Part shown: positions 14,155 through 21,936 of the stretch, piece by piece
How positions within the stretch are numbered: position 1 is the first letter of the stretch
Layout: the number at the start of each line of letters is the position of its first letter
NCBI GenBank assembly: GCA_964632945.1
Contig: CAZWCX010000112.1
Span: 1 to 23,952, forward strand
From: CAZWCX01 sp964632945
Lineage (GTDB): Bacteria; Planctomycetota; MHYJ01; WSZJ01; CAZWCX01
Length of the DNA stretch: 23,952 bases
Direction of reading: 5' to 3'
The notes under the pieces: generated by a model
Databases searched by the model: none
What the model was told of the DNA's origin: nothing
Seen by the model: the letters and a program-made list of their open reading frames with translations, nothing else
Translations under genes and position numbers: made by a program

Positions 14155-16713
14155 CTACTCGCCTTCGTAGGTGACGCCGAGCGCCCCCACCCTCGCGGCA
14201 TGAACCTTCCGATAGACTTGCTCCGGGCTCCGTTCGGCCCCCGCGTGGGTCAGCAGTCGGCCCACCGGAATCCCGAACAGGCGTTCGTTCTCCTCGAGAT
14301 AGGGTCGAATCAGGTCCCAGTCGGCGGTGGAGAGTGCCGCAAAGACGCCGCCGTTCAACTGCGACTCTTCGAGTTTTCGCTCCGGATCCCGAACGTAGAT
14401 CGCCCCGCCGGACGCGAGCGAAAAGAGATTTCCGCCGGGATACGGGGAGTCGAAGTCCGCGAGGAATCCGGAGTCGTCGAAGCCGATGCCGTTGAGCACG
14501 ACGAATCCGCCGCCATGCAGCGGATCACCGGCCATGAACGACTCGGCGAGGTAGTCGAGACAGGTGCCGTTGATCACCACCCGTGGTCGACCGACGGCGT
14601 TGATCAGCGGACGGCCCGCGGCGCTGCCGAGGACGAACACGTCGCCGCCCTTGGCGCCGTACATGAACGTCTGGCCGACGTCTCCGTGGACGACCAGTTT
14701 GCCGCGACGGAGGATCTGCGCGAGTTGGTCTTGGCCGCTCCCGTGCAGGTGGAGCGCGGCGCCATCCATGCCGGAGCCGGCATAGTCGCCGGCGACGCCG
14801 TAGAGATGAATGCAGGCGTCCCGCGACTCGAGTCCCAGGCCGGCACCCGCGAACCGATGGCCGCGGAGGTTGTAGCCGACGATGTGTCGCCACCCGGAAC
14901 GATACGCCGCCACCAGCGCCGCGCTGAACGAGTTCGGACCCTCCGGGGGATACTCGGTCGCATCGACCACGAGGGCAAGCCCAGCACCGGCCTGCGGAGG
15001 TTCCATGCCGGGGTCGTTGAGGCGCGGCCACGGCGAGGAATCGAGAAGGCGCCGCAAGCCGGCGTCGAGTTCCGCGACCACCCAGGACCGCTTTTTCGCT
15101 TGGGTGGGGTAGCGTCGGTCGTGCAAGAGGGTGAGCAATTCCAGGCAGAAGCGAAAGGTCGTCTCGTCGCGCATGCCGTGCGTGACGAGGCGTTCGACAA
15201 GTCGCTGGAATCCGGCGAAGTCGGCCGCGCCGACTTCCGGGACCAGGGACTCGTAGGCGGCGGCCGCGTCCGGAAGGTGCTTCCAGGCCTCGGAGATGTC
15301 GCCGTCGATCGCGGAGCCGCGTCCATCCCGGCGGGTGGGGGCGCCGGGTCCGCCGTCGACTACGCCGCCGAACTTGTCCTGCGCGACCAGGCGCGTGCCG
15401 CCTTCGCCCCGGGTGACCGTGAAGGTAAAACTCCCCCCGTCCGTATGGCTGCCGCCGCGGGCATTCCAATACCGGTCGGCCACGGGACAGAAGCGCCGGT
15501 CCTCGGCGTGCAGACTGCCGAGCGTGGCGTCGATCGCCTGCTTTTCCGAGGCGATCAGGCCGATCTCCACCTCGCCCTGGTAGAGGGCGAACACCTGGGG
15601 ACGCAGCATCGAGGTGTCGGTGATCCCGATCAGTTGCGGTTCCCGTGTTGCGGGGTCGTTGCGGGCGATGATGAAGAACCACGGTCCGTCCGGCGAGCCG
15701 TGGATGTGGGTGGTCTGGATCGCGCGGTAGATCCTTCGCTTCGCGGCCGGCAGGAGCGCGAAGTCCCGTTCGGTCGTCGGCGCCATCGCCTCGATCACGT
15801 ACTCGAGGGGGTAGCCGTAGGTGCGGATCCACAGATCGAAGAGGAGGACGCTCACCTCCGTGTCGGTGAGAAACAGGGGGTAGAGGTTGCGTTGCGCGAG
15901 ATACTCCGTGATCGAGTGATAGTTGGCGAAGTCGCCGTTGTGGACGAGGGCTTCGTGCATACCGATGAACGGATGCGCGCCGGCCGGGTGCCACACCTTC
16001 CCCTTGGTGGGGTAGCGCTGGTGGGCGATCCAGACGTGCGCCCGGAGATCCTCCAGGCGGTACCAGCGAGCCGCCTGCTCCGCGTAGCCGACCGCCTTCA
16101 GCACGATGAGGTTCTTCGCGTGAGAGAGGACGAAGGCGCGCTTCTCCCCCAGGGAGGCGTAGAACGAGTGGTTGAGGCGGAAGGAGTTCTGGTAGAGAAA
16201 CTCGTCTTCGGCGACGCTGCGATCCAGACCGCGCAGCTGGTGCTGGAGGATGAAGTCGTCCAGCACGTCCGGTTTCACGCGCACGAAGTATCGCCAGACC
16301 ACGGGCGGCCGCACTTCGAGGCCGGCCTCGCGCGGATCGTCGAGCGTGGGGATGGCGTAGGCCTGATGCACGTCGAGGCACGGCAGGACGTGGGCGGTCT
16401 CGACCGGTCCGCGCGCCGGCGGGTCCAGGTAGGCGATCTGAAGCATGTAATCGTTGTCGAGTTGATCCGGCGTGACCTTCATTTGCGCCGGGTCAAGGCC
16501 GCACGCGGCAATTCCGCCGCCCTTGCCATTGCCCCGGTTGTGCATCTGCTCGGAGGGTTGAATGATGTGGGCACCGCGAACGGGAACGGAACAGGAGAGC
16601 CCGACCACGCCGCAGCCGCCCTCCGCCTCCCGTTCGCCGTCGGCCGATGGCGTCGGACGGGGCAGGCGGGCCCGAGCCGCAGCGAGTCGTCGGATCCGCT
16701 CGGGAAGACTCAC
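14155..16713 (-). CDS. class II glutamine amidotransferase fused to GXGXG domain (glutamate-synthase-like)
   Basis: The GTG start at 16713 overlaps the TGA of the upstream gene in the tetramer GTGA, giving 852 aa. Residue 34 is the expected N-terminal nucleophile Cys (CGVVGL), implying removal of a 33-residue propeptide as in glutamate synthases. Other class II GATase hallmarks are HQRYPTKG (231-238), AHPF (246-249), HNGDF (258-262) and TDTEV (283-287). After a less conserved middle part, residues about 610-760 form the right-handed GXGXG beta-helix seen at the C-terminus of GltB, with repeated G.G.. turns (e.g. GSGMDGAALHLHGSG). The protein should release ammonia from glutamine for the synthase-like partner next door. 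This differs from classical GltB, where GATase, FMN and GXGXG parts share one chain, and from GlxB/GlxC, where they are separate. Confidence 0.87.
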   Translation of the reverse strand: MSLPERIRRLAAARARLPRPTPSADGEREAEGGCGVVGLSCSVPVRGAHIIQPSEQMHNRGNGKGGGIAACGLDPAQMKVTPDQLDNDYMLQIAYLDPPARGPVETAHVLPCLDVHQAYAIPTLDDPREAGLEVRPPVVWRYFVRVKPDVLDDFILQHQLRGLDRSVAEDEFLYQNSFRLNHSFYASLGEKRAFVLSHAKNLIVLKAVGYAEQAARWYRLEDLRAHVWIAHQRYPTKGKVWHPAGAHPFIGMHEALVHNGDFANYHSITEYLAQRNLYPLFLTDTEVSVLLFDLWIRTYGYPLEYVIEAMAPTTERDFALLPAAKRRIYRAIQTTHIHGSPDGPWFFIIARNDPATREPQLIGITDTSMLRPQVFALYQGEVEIGLIASEKQAIDATLGSLHAEDRRFCPVADRYWNARGGSHTDGGSFTFTVTRGEGGTRLVAQDKFGGVVDGGPGAPTRRDGRGSAIDGDISEAWKHLPDAAAAYESLVPEVGAADFAGFQRLVERLVTHGMRDETTFRFCLELLTLLHDRRYPTQAKKRSWVVAELDAGLRRLLDSSPWPRLNDPGMEPPQAGAGLALVVDATEYPPEGPNSFSAALVAAYRSGWRHIVGYNLRGHRFAGAGLGLESRDACIHLYGVAGDYAGSGMDGAALHLHGSGQDQLAQILRRGKLVVHGDVGQTFMYGAKGGDVFVLGSAAGRPLINAVGRPRVVINGTCLDYLAESFMAGDPLHGGGFVVLNGIGFDDSGFLADFDSPYPGGNLFSLASGGAIYVRDPERKLEESQLNGGVFAALSTADWDLIRPYLEENERLFGIPVGRLLTHAGAERSPEQVYRKVHAARVGALGVTYEGE

Positions 16714-19601
16714 GACCCGGCTCCTTCCGTCCCGGCCCCTCGCAGCCGGAGCAGATCGGTTCTGCCGGTCAGTTCCCGCACGCTTCGAAGTCCGAGTCGG
16801 CGGAGGATGCGCCGCAATTCCGTCCGGTAGGCGTGGTAGAGGTTGACGATCCGCTGGGTTCCCCAGTCGGGTTCGAGCAGATTGCACAGTTCAGGGTCGG
16901 TGGTGGCGATTCCGACGGGGCAACCGCGGCCGCTTTCGCAGTTGCCGCAGCGCACGCAGTTGATCGCGACCAGGTCGGAAGTCCCGAGCACGACCCCGTC
17001 GGCGCCGAGCGCGATGGCCTTGGCGATATCCCACGCGCTGCGAATGCCGCCCGAGGCGATCAGGACCACTTGATCGCGGACGCCTTCCGACACGAGATAC
17101 TGATGAACCCTGGGGATGGCGTACTCGATGGGCATGGCGATGTTCTTCTTGGCGATCTCCGGCGCGGCGCCGGTTCCGCCATACGACCCATCGATATGGA
17201 TGATGTGCGCCCCCGCATAGAACGATCCGACCGCGACCATGTCGACGTCGATCGGCGTGGAGACCTTGACCGCCACGAGCGCGCGAGGATTCACGGCGCG
17301 GACCCAGTCGACGTGTTTCTTGTGATCCTCCACCGAGTAGACGCTGTGGAAGGGGAAGGGTGAGAAGAGCGAGGTCTGGGGCACGGCCTCGCGCATACGC
17401 GCGACCACGGGTGTGTTCTTGTCCGCGAGCAGGTGGCCGCCCAGACCCGGCTTGGCCCCCTGGGCGTACTTGAACTCGACGATCCGCACCCGTTGAAGGG
17501 TGTCCTCGCGCACGCCGAAGAGGCCGGTGGCGACCTGGGTAATGATCCACGGGTCGTACGGCCGCAGGGCCTCGGGGTATCCGCCCTCTCCGGTGCAGGT
17601 GAAGGTGTTCCACGCCTTCGCGGCGCGGGCGCGGCTGAGCATGGTGGTGATGCCGATCGAGCCGAACGACATGCCTCCCCCGTACCAGGGGACCGGGATG
17701 CGGATGCGCTCGCCGTGGGGCCGGCGATTGAGCTCGAGGTCGGTCGAAATCGAGTCTTCCGGGACATCGGGCGGGTTCAGGGGGAAGGCGAAATCGAGCG
17801 CATCGAATCCGCCGCCGGATTGCCCGACGCGGAACTCCAGTCCGGAGCGTGGGGGGGCGCCGTGTTCGGCCTGCTCCCACGTCGACAGGATCATCTCGCT
17901 CGGCCAGCGGGGATCGCCCAGGGTATCGGCCAGAGGGCCGGGTTCCAGACCGAGCGCGTCGACCGGACACTTGTCGATACAGTAGAAGTCGTTCTGTCGG
18001 CACTCCGCTCCGATACATTGCGCGGACTTGGGTGGCAGGACCCGGCGAAACCCGAAGGGCTTGACATGGACGTCGTAGGGGCACAGTTCGACGCAGAGTC
18101 CGCAGCTGACGCAGGAGTCGGCGCGCAGCACGGTCCAGTGGCCGAGGCCGTTCTTGAAGGAGAACGGAACGGCGTGGACCGGCGGGGGAGCGAACGGGGG
18201 AGGGGGCGGTTCGGCGCGCATCGGCTGCGGAGATTCCAGGGCGCGGAGAAACTCGCGGTCGAGGTCCTCGGCGAACATGGCCCGACCGGCCTCCCCGCGC
18301 AATCGCCGGACCTCGCGGAGCCCCATCGCGCCGAGGATTTCAAGGACCTGGTCGCGCCAGCCGCCGATCAGGTTCACGACCCGTTGCACCGCCCAGGAAT
18401 GTTCGAACGGCTGCGGCGGACATGCCGCGCACGGGGCGGCACAGGCCCGGCAGCCCAAAGCGATCCAGGCCGGCAGATCGACGACGACGGCGTCCACCCC
18501 GCATAGGATCGCCTTGGGAACATGCTCCGCCATGGCGATTCCGCCGGAGTAGAGGAGCGTGACCCGGTCACGCACCCACTTGCGGACGAGTCGCTGGTGG
18601 ATCTCGCGCAGTCTTTCGCGAACGTGCCGCGGAGGATCTCCGCCCCGCTCGAGTTGCCGGTCGTCGCCGGCAAGGAGGACGATGTCCACGCCCGCCTCCA
18701 CCAGGGCCACGACCCGGTCCGCGAGGTTCGGACGCAAGGCGAGGCGGGCCCAGAGGTAGTCCCGGGGATGGCGCTCGCGCGCCCCCCGGATGAACTCCGG
18801 GCTCGGCTCCTCGATGCACGCGTGACGCGAACCGGCGAGCGCCTGGGCGACCTCGCCGGCATCCGCCGGAACGCGTACCACCACGCGGTCCGGATCGCCG
18901 CCGAACAGGCGGGACGCGTCGATCGGCCCGGCCAGGCAGAGCGTCTGAAGTTCCCGCGCGGCGTCGGCGATCGCGCGTCGGCCGGCTTCGTGCACCGGTT
19001 CGGCGCAAAGTTCCAACATCATCGGGATTGGCACGTGGACGTTCGGGGGCGGTTCCTCCGCCAGTTCCATGCCGACGAAGGAAAGCGCCATCTCCTTGCG
19101 CCCGAGATCCACGGAGGTCGAAATGTACTCTCTGCCGTGGATCCCGTCCCGCGTCGGCCGCACGATTTCCGACATGTCGGTCCACATCGCGTCGAAGCCG
19201 TCGCCGCGGAACGGCCCCTTGTATCCTCCGCCCGATACCGGGATCCGGCCGGTCTCGGCCTGGAACCACAATCGCTGCAGCACGTCCGGCGTGTAGACGT
19301 CCCGCCCCATCGCCCGATACTCCGGGCTGCGGGTCATCGACAGCGTCTGCACCGGGCATTCGATCACGCACCGAAAGCAGTTCCGGCAGAGATCGGAGTG
19401 AGGCGCCGCCATCAGGCGAACGTCGATCGGGTCCTTTTCGTGCACCCCGTACAGGCAGGCCGTGACGCAGCGCCCGCAGTTGATGCATTCGTCGCCGCGC
19501 GCGATTCGCCACTTTCCCGGCGGCGGCGCGGGGGCCGGCGCCGGACGGGCATGGATAAAGTAGCGGTTGTCCGCGACCGCGGAGGCCTGATTCACCGGCA
19601 T
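16710..19601 (-). CDS. tandem ferredoxin + glutamate-synthase-like FMN protein (duplicated, first half degenerate)
   Basis: The 963-aa chain contains two copies of the same architecture. The first has ferredoxin motifs C39-C42-C45-C49 and C72-C75-C78-C82, then a degenerate barrel ending in SGGI (352-355) and a Cys group (C384, C387, C391, C394). The second has Fe-S motifs at C497-C500-C503-C507 and C529...C541-C545. A full glutamate-synthase FMN domain follows: GGGMSFGSIG (641-650), CTGEGGYPE (669-677), QGAKPGLGG (714-722), DGSYGGTGAAP (804-814), ASGGIRS (849-855) and Cys-rich CVRCGNC...CPVGIAT (882-900). After each Cys group comes a similar QRxVNL...LRRLG tail. A proline/alanine linker (20-29) and a proline-rich linker (464-474) separate parts. 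The active second half should make glutamate from 2-oxoglutarate and ammonia or do a related reaction. It starts 7 bp after the FAD-oxidase stop. Confidence 0.87.
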   Translation of the reverse strand: MPVNQASAVADNRYFIHARPAPAPAPPPGKWRIARGDECINCGRCVTACLYGVHEKDPIDVRLMAAPHSDLCRNCFRCVIECPVQTLSMTRSPEYRAMGRDVYTPDVLQRLWFQAETGRIPVSGGGYKGPFRGDGFDAMWTDMSEIVRPTRDGIHGREYISTSVDLGRKEMALSFVGMELAEEPPPNVHVPIPMMLELCAEPVHEAGRRAIADAARELQTLCLAGPIDASRLFGGDPDRVVVRVPADAGEVAQALAGSRHACIEEPSPEFIRGARERHPRDYLWARLALRPNLADRVVALVEAGVDIVLLAGDDRQLERGGDPPRHVRERLREIHQRLVRKWVRDRVTLLYSGGIAMAEHVPKAILCGVDAVVVDLPAWIALGCRACAAPCAACPPQPFEHSWAVQRVVNLIGGWRDQVLEILGAMGLREVRRLRGEAGRAMFAEDLDREFLRALESPQPMRAEPPPPPFAPPPVHAVPFSFKNGLGHWTVLRADSCVSCGLCVELCPYDVHVKPFGFRRVLPPKSAQCIGAECRQNDFYCIDKCPVDALGLEPGPLADTLGDPRWPSEMILSTWEQAEHGAPPRSGLEFRVGQSGGGFDALDFAFPLNPPDVPEDSISTDLELNRRPHGERIRIPVPWYGGGMSFGSIGITTMLSRARAAKAWNTFTCTGEGGYPEALRPYDPWIITQVATGLFGVREDTLQRVRIVEFKYAQGAKPGLGGHLLADKNTPVVARMREAVPQTSLFSPFPFHSVYSVEDHKKHVDWVRAVNPRALVAVKVSTPIDVDMVAVGSFYAGAHIIHIDGSYGGTGAAPEIAKKNIAMPIEYAIPRVHQYLVSEGVRDQVVLIASGGIRSAWDIAKAIALGADGVVLGTSDLVAINCVRCGNCESGRGCPVGIATTDPELCNLLEPDWGTQRIVNLYHAYRTELRRILRRLGLRSVRELTGRTDLLRLRGAGTEGAGS

Positions 19602-19608
19602 CGCTCCG

Positions 19609-21423
19609 TTACGGGGTCCGTGTCAGCGCCCCCTTGGTATCGTCGTAGATCAGGCGGCCCGACACCCACCTCGGGGCGGTCGTCGACATCGGGACCTGTT
19701 CCATCAAGCCGTGCCGAGCCACGCGGTCGAGGAAGTCGCGCACCTGGGCTTCGGGACGACCGAACCGCTCCTGGACCACACGTTCGAGATCGAAGAAGGC
19801 GGCCTCGAGCGGAATCTCGGACTGGCAAACCTCCGTGCAGAACTTGCAGTGCATGCACTTGAAGACCAGTTGGGCTTCGGCGGGCCCGATCGCGTCGAGA
19901 TGGGCGAGCATGAACATTTTCCCCCGCGCGCTGACGCGCTCGTCCCCGACCGCGAGCACGGCGGGGCAGTGCGCCACGCACGCGGCGCACTTCGAGCAGA
20001 CATCCCACGCGTTGCGCCAGCCGGTGTCCCGGACCTCTCCCGCATCTTCCTTCTTCTTGCGAAACCAGCCCGGCAGGTAGGGGGCGGCCCGAAACGATTT
20101 CAGAAATGCCGTGTACCACCACGAGCGCATCATCGACTTGCCGGGATTGAACAGTCCCTGCGGGTCGACCTCGGCCTTGAAGCGCCGGAGGGCCGTGTAG
20201 CGATCCCCGAACTTGGTTTCGGCGAACGGCGAGTACCACAACCCGAGGTTGTAAGGGAAGCCTTCCGAGTTCAGCCCCAGGACCGCCAGCCGCATGGCGA
20301 TCGCTCCTGCGGTGAACGCTTCGCCCGCATCGCGGCCGTCATAGAGGAACGATGCGATCACCACCGCACGGTCCGGCGCGACGATCTGCGCCTCCACGAC
20401 GATCTCGTAGCCGCGCCGGCGCCCGAATTCCTCGGCGGCGGCGACGTACGGGGCCACGGCGGTGAGCGGAAACGTGAGTTCGGCCGCCAGCAGGCCGGGG
20501 CCGAGTTTCTTGGCGCGGATCGGATAGAATCGATCCTCCCAGCACAACATCGCTTTCCACAGCGCTTCCGGAGGACCCGGGGCCAGCGCGGTCAGCTTGC
20601 GTTCGTCTTCGGGGGATTCGACGACCAACAGCAACGACGGGCGCACGGCGAAATCGTTCCGGTGCAAGAGATGGTTCTTCTCCCGCATGCGCGCGGCGTT
20701 CCACAGATTGCCGTAGCAGGGCCGGATCCCCTGGGCGAGCGCCGCGCGCAGGAAGTTGATCGCCTGAGGCAAGTCGTCGAAGGCAAACAACAGCGGTCGG
20801 CGAAACCGCGGCTCCTCGCGCAGCCGAAGCTCGACCTCGGCGATGACGCCGAACTGGCCGTCCGAGCCGAAGAAGTGGGCGAATTCCGCATCCTCGGGGG
20901 CGAGCCGGCGCTCCTCGCCGGACGGCAGGACGACGCGCAGGCCGGCCACCGACTCGCTCAGGTGGCCGTGAAGCAGCGAGCCGATGCCATATCCTCCGGT
21001 CGCGATCCATCCCGCCACCGTCGAGAAGACATGGGTGGGATACGTGCGCAGGACGAGGCCGTGGGCCGCGGCGGCCGCCTGGACGTCGGACCAGCGGGCC
21101 CCCCCCTGGACTCGGACGAGCTGCGCCGCAGGGTCGATCGAGAGAATCTGCCGGAACCCGGTCAGGTCCAGGATGATGCCGCCCCTGGCCGGAAGGACGG
21201 CGCCGAAACCGCTGCTGGCGGAACCGCGCGGAACGATCGGCAGTCCATGCTCTCGCGAATGGGCGAGGACGGTGCGAATCTCCTCGATCGTCGTCGGCTG
21301 CGCCACCATCTCCGGCAGTCGGACCATGCGGTCCCGGAGGGCGGATGGAACCTCGCCCTGATCGATGGAGTACAGCAGGAGGGCGGAGGGGTCCAGAAGG
21401 ACTTTGACGCCGGGAATGGGCAT
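19609..21423 (-). CDS. FAD-linked hydroxyacid oxidase (GlcD/D-lactate dehydrogenase-like) with C-terminal Fe-S domain
   Basis: The 604-aa protein begins with a PCMH-type FAD-binding domain (about 38-205; PRGSASSGFGAVLP at 65-78, GWIATGGYGIGSLLHG at 138-153, FGSDGQFGVIAEVELRL at 185-201). A FAD-oxidase C-terminal domain (about 205-430) ends in DPQGLFNPGKS. The last third carries two CxxCxxCxxxC motifs (C476-C479-C482-C486 and C523-C526-C529-C533), as in GlcD-GlcF fusions and Fe-S D-lactate or D-2-hydroxyglutarate dehydrogenases. It should oxidise a 2-hydroxyacid to a 2-oxoacid and pass electrons to an Fe-S partner. The CCG cysteine-rich repeats of GlcF are not present after the Fe-S motifs. 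GAGGGA upstream of ATG 21423 is the ribosome binding site and forms one arm of a palindrome. The exact substrate is not determinable. Confidence 0.87.
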   Translation of the reverse strand: MPIPGVKVLLDPSALLLYSIDQGEVPSALRDRMVRLPEMVAQPTTIEEIRTVLAHSREHGLPIVPRGSASSGFGAVLPARGGIILDLTGFRQILSIDPAAQLVRVQGGARWSDVQAAAAAHGLVLRTYPTHVFSTVAGWIATGGYGIGSLLHGHLSESVAGLRVVLPSGEERRLAPEDAEFAHFFGSDGQFGVIAEVELRLREEPRFRRPLLFAFDDLPQAINFLRAALAQGIRPCYGNLWNAARMREKNHLLHRNDFAVRPSLLLVVESPEDERKLTALAPGPPEALWKAMLCWEDRFYPIRAKKLGPGLLAAELTFPLTAVAPYVAAAEEFGRRRGYEIVVEAQIVAPDRAVVIASFLYDGRDAGEAFTAGAIAMRLAVLGLNSEGFPYNLGLWYSPFAETKFGDRYTALRRFKAEVDPQGLFNPGKSMMRSWWYTAFLKSFRAAPYLPGWFRKKKEDAGEVRDTGWRNAWDVCSKCAACVAHCPAVLAVGDERVSARGKMFMLAHLDAIGPAEAQLVFKCMHCKFCTEVCQSEIPLEAAFFDLERVVQERFGRPEAQVRDFLDRVARHGLMEQVPMSTTAPRWVSGRLIYDDTKGALTRTP

Positions 21424-21430
21424 CGCGTCT

Positions 21431-21469
21431 TCCCTCGAACGGGGTGATCGTAACACCGGGTTCGAGGGA
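21431..21469 (-). promoter_or_regulatory. 39-bp nested palindrome covering the RBS of the FAD-oxidase gene
   Basis: On the minus strand TCCCTCGAAC (21469-21460) pairs perfectly with GTTCGAGGGA (21440-21431). Inside it GGTG pairs with CACC around a 7-base centre, with CC facing CC between the stems. The whole is symmetric about 21450. The second arm contains the purine-rich Shine-Dalgarno GAGGGA of the gene starting at 21423. In a transcript coming from the kinase/HTH genes upstream, the hairpin would hide that site; as DNA it could be a dimeric operator. Confidence 0.7.
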
Positions 21470-21476
21470 CGGTCAA
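21447..21476 (-). promoter_or_regulatory. possible promoter of the FAD-oxidase/glutamate-synthase-like operon
   Basis: TTGACC (21476-21471), an 18-bp spacer and TACGAT (21452-21447) on the minus strand are a moderate sigma70-like match. The -10 box sits exactly in the centre of the nested palindrome. Transcription would begin near 21440, so a transcript from here would include only the distal palindrome arm, leaving the ribosome binding site free. Box quality is modest. Confidence 0.4.
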
Positions 21477-21573
21477 GGAAAGCGAGGGCGACCGACTCGC
21501 GGTGTCTCGGCGAGCCCCACAGCCGGGAACGACAGGCGCCGGCCCGCGCCGGGAACTTGTGCACGAATCCCGG

Positions 21574-21936
21574 CTAGCGCGGCCGCAGACTGGAACGGCT
21601 CCATGTCGACGGCCGCGAGGAGACCAGCGGGTCGAGCGCCGCGCCCCTGCGGAGTTTCGTACGCCTGACGCGCGGATGCGCCGCGGACAAGAGCCGGCGC
21701 AGGATCCGTAGCAGGGCGCGATCCAGCTTCCGGATCACCCGACGGATTCGACGGGACTCCTCCTCACGGGCCTCGAGCCGGAGCACGTTCTCGATCGGGA
21801 CGGAGCGGAACCGGCGCCGCCAGCGATAGAATCGCGACAAGGGAATTCCCGCTTCCCGGCACAACGCGGCGACCGACTTGACGCTGCGCCGCGACTCGGC
21901 GAGGACGTGCAGGAACAACTTGCGGTCGTGAGCCAT
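21574..21936 (-). CDS. small HTH protein resembling IS3-family OrfA (Transposase_8-like)
   Basis: The 120-aa basic protein has an HTH at about residues 15-45 (SVAALCREAGIPLSRFYRWR) followed by a charged helix with a heptad look (about 50-80), the layout of IS3-type OrfA proteins. The C-terminus is arginine- and serine-rich and has no recognisable domain. Its ATG shares one base with the TGA of the hybrid kinase gene (TGATG), and GGAGG lies just upstream, so translation is coupled to the kinase. No OrfB, inverted repeats or target duplication is visible nearby. It may be a domesticated transposase-type DNA-binding protein serving as output of the kinase, or a leftover transposase fragment. Confidence 0.65.
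   Translation of the reverse strand: MAHDRKLFLHVLAESRRSVKSVAALCREAGIPLSRFYRWRRRFRSVPIENVLRLEAREEESRRIRRVIRKLDRALLRILRRLLSAAHPRVRRTKLRRGAALDPLVSSRPSTWSRSSLRPR

Noticed and set aside
11744..14170. 808-codon plus-strand frame opposite the hydrolase gene
   Set aside because: It is an antisense shadow. The minus-strand frame has a signal peptide, a Shine-Dalgarno sequence and a catalytic elbow; the plus-strand one has no domain.
14200..16830. 876-codon plus-strand frame opposite the amidotransferase gene
   Set aside because: It is an antisense shadow of a gene with clear GATase and GXGXG motifs.
14155..16887. Amidotransferase start at the far-upstream ATG (910 aa)
   Set aside because: That would overlap the upstream gene by about 180 bp and add an unrelated basic peptide. 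GTG 16713 overlaps the upstream stop as GTGA and leaves a normal-length propeptide before Cys34.
21470..21573. GC-rich inverted repeats downstream of the HTH gene as a rho-independent terminator
   Set aside because: Short GGCGC/GCGCC pairings exist, but no T-run follows on the minus strand, so a terminator cannot be supported.
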